From positions 1 to 19,270 of the forward strand of contig JACKPV010000048.1 of assembly GCA_024233305.1 (NCBI GenBank): a DNA stretch of 19,270 nucleotides. The letters are read 5' to 3'. Below, piece by piece: positions 16,079 to 19,270 of the stretch. Positions within the stretch are counted from its first letter, which is position 1, and every line of letters starts with the position of its first letter. The DNA is from Verrucomicrobiales bacterium. GTDB lineage: Bacteria > Verrucomicrobiota > Verrucomicrobiia > Limisphaerales > J093. The notes beneath the pieces are model-generated. The model had not been told where the DNA came from and searched no databases. It saw nothing but the letters and a program-made list of their open reading frames with translations. Made by a program: the position numbers and the translations under genes.

Positions 16079-16119
16079 AAAAAGCCCGCCCGGGCGCCGG
16101 TGGCTCCCGGAACGGGCTT
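16079..16119 (-). terminator. Intrinsic terminator after the PEP-CTERM gene
   Basis: Read on the minus strand, AAGCCCG (16119-16113), a GC-rich internal hairpin region and CGGGCTTTTT (down to 16079) form a stem followed by five T. It begins 20 bp after the PEP-CTERM stop codon. A second perfect 10-bp pairing, 16057-16066 with 16089-16098 (GGCGCCCGGG / CCCGGGCGCC), overlaps it. That pairing offers an alternative fold and may help stop transcription arriving from the DUF2339 gene on the other strand. Confidence 0.8.
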
Positions 16120-16139
16120 GGTTGGGTGGGCCGGTCTCT

Positions 16140-16814
16140 TCAGCCGCGCCGGCGGACGCTGGCCCACAGGCCCAGGCCCAGCGCGGCAAACAGGGTCACC
16201 GTGCCCGGCTCGGGGATGATCACCTGGTTGATGTTCAACGTCCACGAGTCCAGTTGCGCCTCGCCGCCCGATTCCAGGTCCGCCGCATACAGCACCCAGT
16301 CCCCGTTGGGGTTGATCCCCAGGAAGTCGTTCAACGAGGTCGTCCGTGGGCTGGTGTCCAGCACGCTGGCCGGGTCCGCGCTCCGTCCGTCCGCCGCCCA
16401 CGTCCCCAGCAGTTCGCCCGATGCCCCATAGCTCGGCGCCGGGCTGCTGGTCTGGTAGGTGTGAATGTCGTTCCCTCCCGCTTCCAGCGTCACGGTCATC
16501 CCGTTGTCCAGGTAGCCCAGGTCGTTCCCCGCGTCCCGCCCGGGCCGGTTCACCAGCACCACCCACGTCGAGCTGGGCACGTGCAGCAGCGTCACATACA
16601 GGTCCCCGTTGAACGCCCCGAAGCCGGTCCCGCTGATCGCCAATCCCACCGACAGGCTCGTCACCACGCTCTCCCCGCTCACCGTCTGGAAGTCCGCCAG
16701 TCCGGGATCGATCCCGTCGGGGATTGCCGCCCCCACGTTGAAGGTCAGCACCCCCGCCTGGCCCACTCCCCACAGCCCCGCCAGGCCCATCAGCATCATT
16801 CTTCGCTTGTTCAT
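16140..16814 (-). CDS. PEP-CTERM sorted protein with proprotein-convertase P-domain-like region
   Basis: A 224-residue exported protein. Residues 1-21 form a signal peptide (NKRR, then MMLMGLAGLWGVGQAG). Residues about 22-196 look like a P-domain (P_proprotein, PF01483): an IPDG opening, alternating strands, NGDLYVTLLHVPSSTWVVLVNR, then NPNGDWVLYAADLESGG and a closing LDSWTLNI. The C-terminus is a full PEP-CTERM sorting signal: PEP at 201-203, a hydrophobic helix, then RRRG. Such signals are processed by exosortase and tie the protein to extracellular polysaccharide or surface. No protease domain is attached, so the P-domain probably acts as a binding or structural module. The ATG at 16814 has a good ribosome site, and the gene lies 20 bp after the giant surface protein, so they are likely co-expressed. 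Confidence 0.9.
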   Translation of the reverse strand: MNKRRMMLMGLAGLWGVGQAGVLTFNVGAAIPDGIDPGLADFQTVSGESVVTSLSVGLAISGTGFGAFNGDLYVTLLHVPSSTWVVLVNRPGRDAGNDLGYLDNGMTVTLEAGGNDIHTYQTSSPAPSYGASGELLGTWAADGRSADPASVLDTSPRTTSLNDFLGINPNGDWVLYAADLESGGEAQLDSWTLNINQVIIPEPGTVTLFAALGLGLWASVRRRG

Positions 16815-16823
16815 AGTCGTTGT

Positions 16824-16830
16824 CTCCCTT
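16824..16830 (-). promoter_or_regulatory. Shine-Dalgarno for the PEP-CTERM gene
   Basis: AAGGGAG on the minus strand, 9 nt before the ATG at 16814, within the 20-bp gap after the giant gene's stop. It is one of the few clear ribosome sites in this window and supports the chosen start over the upstream in-frame codon at 16949. Confidence 0.75.
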
Positions 16831-16834
16831 CGTT

Positions 16835-19270
16835 TCACGGCGCGCTCACCCCCACTGTCCGGTAGTAGGCCATCACTCCCGGCGGATCGTCGTCCACGAA
16901 CTCGATCAGCCCCGTCGGCCCCGCCACCGCCGTCCCCAACCGGGTCCACACCGGGTTGGCTCCCACGTCGGTCGTCCGTTCCAGCGCGTATTCCCGCCCC
17001 GGAATCCCCACATACCGCAGGGTCACCTGGCCCCCGCCCACCACCGGGTTGCCCAACCGGTTCCGGCTCCCTTCGCTCCCCGCGCCTTCCACCGTGATGG
17101 CCACCGTTGCGGGCACCGTGCTTTCCCCGTCGGTCAGGTCATACACAAACCCGCCCGCCGCGTCCGGCTGGTCCGTCGCCGGCGTGTAGATCACCCATTG
17201 GCCCGCCAGCCGCACGCTCGCTCCCGCCGGCGTCGCCCCCGACACCCCGCTGATCGCCAGCAGGGAGTGGTCGGTGTCCGGGTCCTGATCGTTGGCCAGC
17301 AGTTCGGCCACCGCCATCTTCACACCCTTCCCCGACTGCCGCACGAAGCTGTCCGCTCCGGGCACCGGCGGGTCGTTCTCCGCGCTCACGTTCACCACGA
17401 ACGTCTCCACATCGCTCCCGTGCCCGTCGCTCACCGTCACGGTCACTTCCGCCTGCCCGAAGCGTTGCGCCACCGGCGTCAGGTTCAGCGTCCGCGCTCC
17501 GGCCGCGCCTCCCAGCACGATGTTGTCCTCCGGCAGCAGCGTCCGGTTCGACGTGCTGATCTGGAAGCTCAAGCCCCCCGGCGCGGTGTCCGGGTCGGTC
17601 ACGTTCAACGCCAGCCCCAGGATCGGCACCCCTTCCCCGGTATGCTGCGCCGCAATCGGCGCCAGGTCCGGATCGGTGTCCGTGTAAAGCACCGTCGTCT
17701 GCGCGTCCGCGCTCCCCGGCGCTGCCTCGGTGTTGCCTGCCAGGTCGGTCGCCCGGCTGTAGAACCCATACTGGTGGCCCACCTGGCCACTATACAGGCT
17801 CCCGGTCTGCTTGGTCTTGCTCCGCCACAAGCTGAACGGCCCGCCGTCCTCCGACACATACACATCGAAGAACGCCACCCCCGATCCGCCCGGGTCGCTG
17901 CCACTCCAGTTGACCGCAAACTCCGCCGCCGATTCCGCCGGCAGCGCCGCCACCTGGCTCATCGGCGCGGTCGTGTCCAGCGGCGGCAGTTCGCCGTAGA
18001 AGAGGGTGTAGGTCACCGGGCCCGCGCTCCCCGCTCCGTTCAGATCGAAGAGGTGCAGCACGTGCTCGTTGACCGGGCGTTTCCCTTCGCCAACGAACGT
18101 CCGGTCGGTCGTCCACACGTTGACTCCCAGCGGTATCTCCCGCCCGTTCTGTTCCACCCGCGAGAGTTCCATCGCCCCGTTCGCGGGCTCGGGCACCCGC
18201 ACATACACAAAGCCCGGCGGCAGTTCCACCGTCAGCTCGACGGTCGGATCCCCTGCACTCGGCGCTCCGTCGGGGCTCCCTTCGGTCACCACGCTCACCG
18301 GCTCCACGCTCCCGTCGCTCAGGTGCACCACGTCCGGGTAATCGGTCGGCGGGTCCGGTTCGTCGTTGGCCAGGAAGTCCGGTCGCCCGTCGTCAAACGG
18401 ACCGGGCGCCTCGACGATGTGGGTCAGCTCGTGGATCGTCACTTCCTCGATCAACGCCGTCTTCTTGCCCGCTATCGCGTCCACGTGCTCGAAGGTCACC
18501 GTGTAGTCGATGAACAACCCCTGCAGGGTCGAGGTCAAGAGCCACCGCGCGATCTTGGTCGTGTCCGGCGGGATGTTGCCCAGGTTCACCGTCAGCGAGG
18601 GCGAGAGGTTGTCGTTCTCGACCTGGGTCCCGATGATCTGGAAGTCGATCAACAGGCCCTTCTCGTTCTCGATGATCTGCGGTTGGGCCGAGGTGATCCG
18701 GAAGCTCTTGGCCTCGCCCTTGCCCCGGTTCTCGACCATCACCGCCAGCGAGTAGGGTATTGAGGGCTCGATCACGCTCGTAAACGGATCGTCCGCATAC
18801 ACGTCCCGTTGGTGGAAGTACTTCACATACAGCAACGGGTCCGGATACACCGTGATCGGCACCCCGGTCAGCGGCACCAGCACCTGCAACCCGTCCTGCT
18901 TGTATTGCAGCGTGCCCCCGACCAGATACACCTGTTCGGTCTCCGGCGCCGCCTCCCGCGTCGGGATCAGGATCCACGAGGCGGTCCCCGTCGAGCCCGT
19001 CCCCACCATCCCGGTCCCGTCCACCGCTCCGATCCCCGAAAGCTCCGGATCCCGGATCGCGAACACCTCATCGGCCGGGTTGCCGTCCGCATCGGTGATG
19101 TCGATCAGGACCAGCACATCCTCCAACGGGGTGCTCTGGTCGTTGTTGATCAGTTCCAACGTCGCGTTGAACGCGTTGCGCGTCAGCACCGCCTCCTGTT
19201 CCAGGCGCAGTTTCACCGTCGCGCACACTCCCTCGCCGGCCTTCGTGCCCACCGAACGGGCCGCCGCCTT
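16835..19270 (-). CDS. C-terminal part of a giant secreted multi-domain surface protein (5' end beyond the window)
   Basis: An open frame of 811 codons that runs off the right edge with no stop, so the start is not in the window; a GTG at 19252 is internal. Visible modules, counted from that GTG: beta-rich CARDB-like segments to about 260; a HELTH motif at 274-278; an acidic linker (DDGRPDF, DEPDPP); a FN3/Ig-like domain opening DTTAPMSQVAAL near 430-525; a cadherin-like repeat with APIAAQHTGEG and VSDGHG; an ELLANDQDPDTDHS tandem-type repeat; and a closing domain with YALERTTDVG and YYRTVGVSAP. It has no PEP-CTERM tail. Very large proteins of this style are common on the surface of Verrucomicrobiota and are probably adhesive or structural. 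The P-domain PEP-CTERM gene follows 20 bp later. Confidence 0.85.
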   Translation of the reverse strand, partial: KAAARSVGTKAGEGVCATVKLRLEQEAVLTRNAFNATLELINNDQSTPLEDVLVLIDITDADGNPADEVFAIRDPELSGIGAVDGTGMVGTGSTGTASWILIPTREAAPETEQVYLVGGTLQYKQDGLQVLVPLTGVPITVYPDPLLYVKYFHQRDVYADDPFTSVIEPSIPYSLAVMVENRGKGEAKSFRITSAQPQIIENEKGLLIDFQIIGTQVENDNLSPSLTVNLGNIPPDTTKIARWLLTSTLQGLFIDYTVTFEHVDAIAGKKTALIEEVTIHELTHIVEAPGPFDDGRPDFLANDEPDPPTDYPDVVHLSDGSVEPVSVVTEGSPDGAPSAGDPTVELTVELPPGFVYVRVPEPANGAMELSRVEQNGREIPLGVNVWTTDRTFVGEGKRPVNEHVLHLFDLNGAGSAGPVTYTLFYGELPPLDTTAPMSQVAALPAESAAEFAVNWSGSDPGGSGVAFFDVYVSEDGGPFSLWRSKTKQTGSLYSGQVGHQYGFYSRATDLAGNTEAAPGSADAQTTVLYTDTDPDLAPIAAQHTGEGVPILGLALNVTDPDTAPGGLSFQISTSNRTLLPEDNIVLGGAAGARTLNLTPVAQRFGQAEVTVTVSDGHGSDVETFVVNVSAENDPPVPGADSFVRQSGKGVKMAVAELLANDQDPDTDHSLLAISGVSGATPAGASVRLAGQWVIYTPATDQPDAAGGFVYDLTDGESTVPATVAITVEGAGSEGSRNRLGNPVVGGGQVTLRYVGIPGREYALERTTDVGANPVWTRLGTAVAGPTGLIEFVDDDPPGVMAYYRTVGVSAP

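Noticed and set aside
16820..18763. A 647-codon plus-strand open frame opposite the giant protein gene
   Set aside because: The product is dominated by Arg, His, Pro and Val repeats typical of antisense GC-rich DNA. The minus strand encodes recognisable secreted domains.

Overview
This is a GC-rich, gene-dense bacterial chromosome window. The best guess is Verrucomicrobiota, with Planctomycetota as the alternative. The evidence is indirect: a PEP-CTERM sorted protein, a secreted type I sulfatase, a Tat-exported TIM-barrel sugar isomerase/epimerase beside a DUF1080 protein, a very large repeat-built secreted protein, and starts that mostly lack a clear Shine-Dalgarno. No rRNA, tRNA, CRISPR array, transposase or phage gene was found.

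Left part (1-7212). A minus-strand pair, uppP followed 19 bp later by an exported class C beta-lactamase-like serine hydrolase, diverges from three plus-strand genes: purB, a formylglycine sulfatase and a single-chain iron-sulfur L-serine ammonia-lyase. A perfect 12-bp hairpin separates purB from the sulfatase. The serine ammonia-lyase is followed by a 527-bp non-coding stretch that holds two inverted copies of a ~97-bp repeat with a 34-bp identical core.

Middle part (7740-12677), all on the minus strand. In transcription order: a possible 53-codon ORF, trpA, manC (GTG start overlapping the trpA stop as GTGA), an unrecognised protein, a DciA/DUF721 protein, then after 157 bp a Tat-signal TIM-barrel protein and a DUF1080 protein. 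The first group mixes tryptophan synthesis, GDP-mannose supply and replicative helicase loading. The last two look like an exported sugar-processing pair.

Right part (12979-19270). A 991-residue polytopic DUF2339 membrane protein reads rightward. Facing it on the minus strand are the 3' part of a giant secreted protein (its N-terminus lies beyond the right edge) and, 20 bp downstream, a small PEP-CTERM protein with a proprotein-convertase P-domain-like fold. That minus-strand unit ends in a good intrinsic terminator. Most of the window is housekeeping or typical verrucomicrobial genes. The less ordinary items are the inverted repeat pair, the giant protein/P-domain PEP-CTERM pair, the cysteine-rich tail of the serine ammonia-lyase and two unassigned ORFs around trpA-manC. 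I did not find a clear-cut new multi-gene system.
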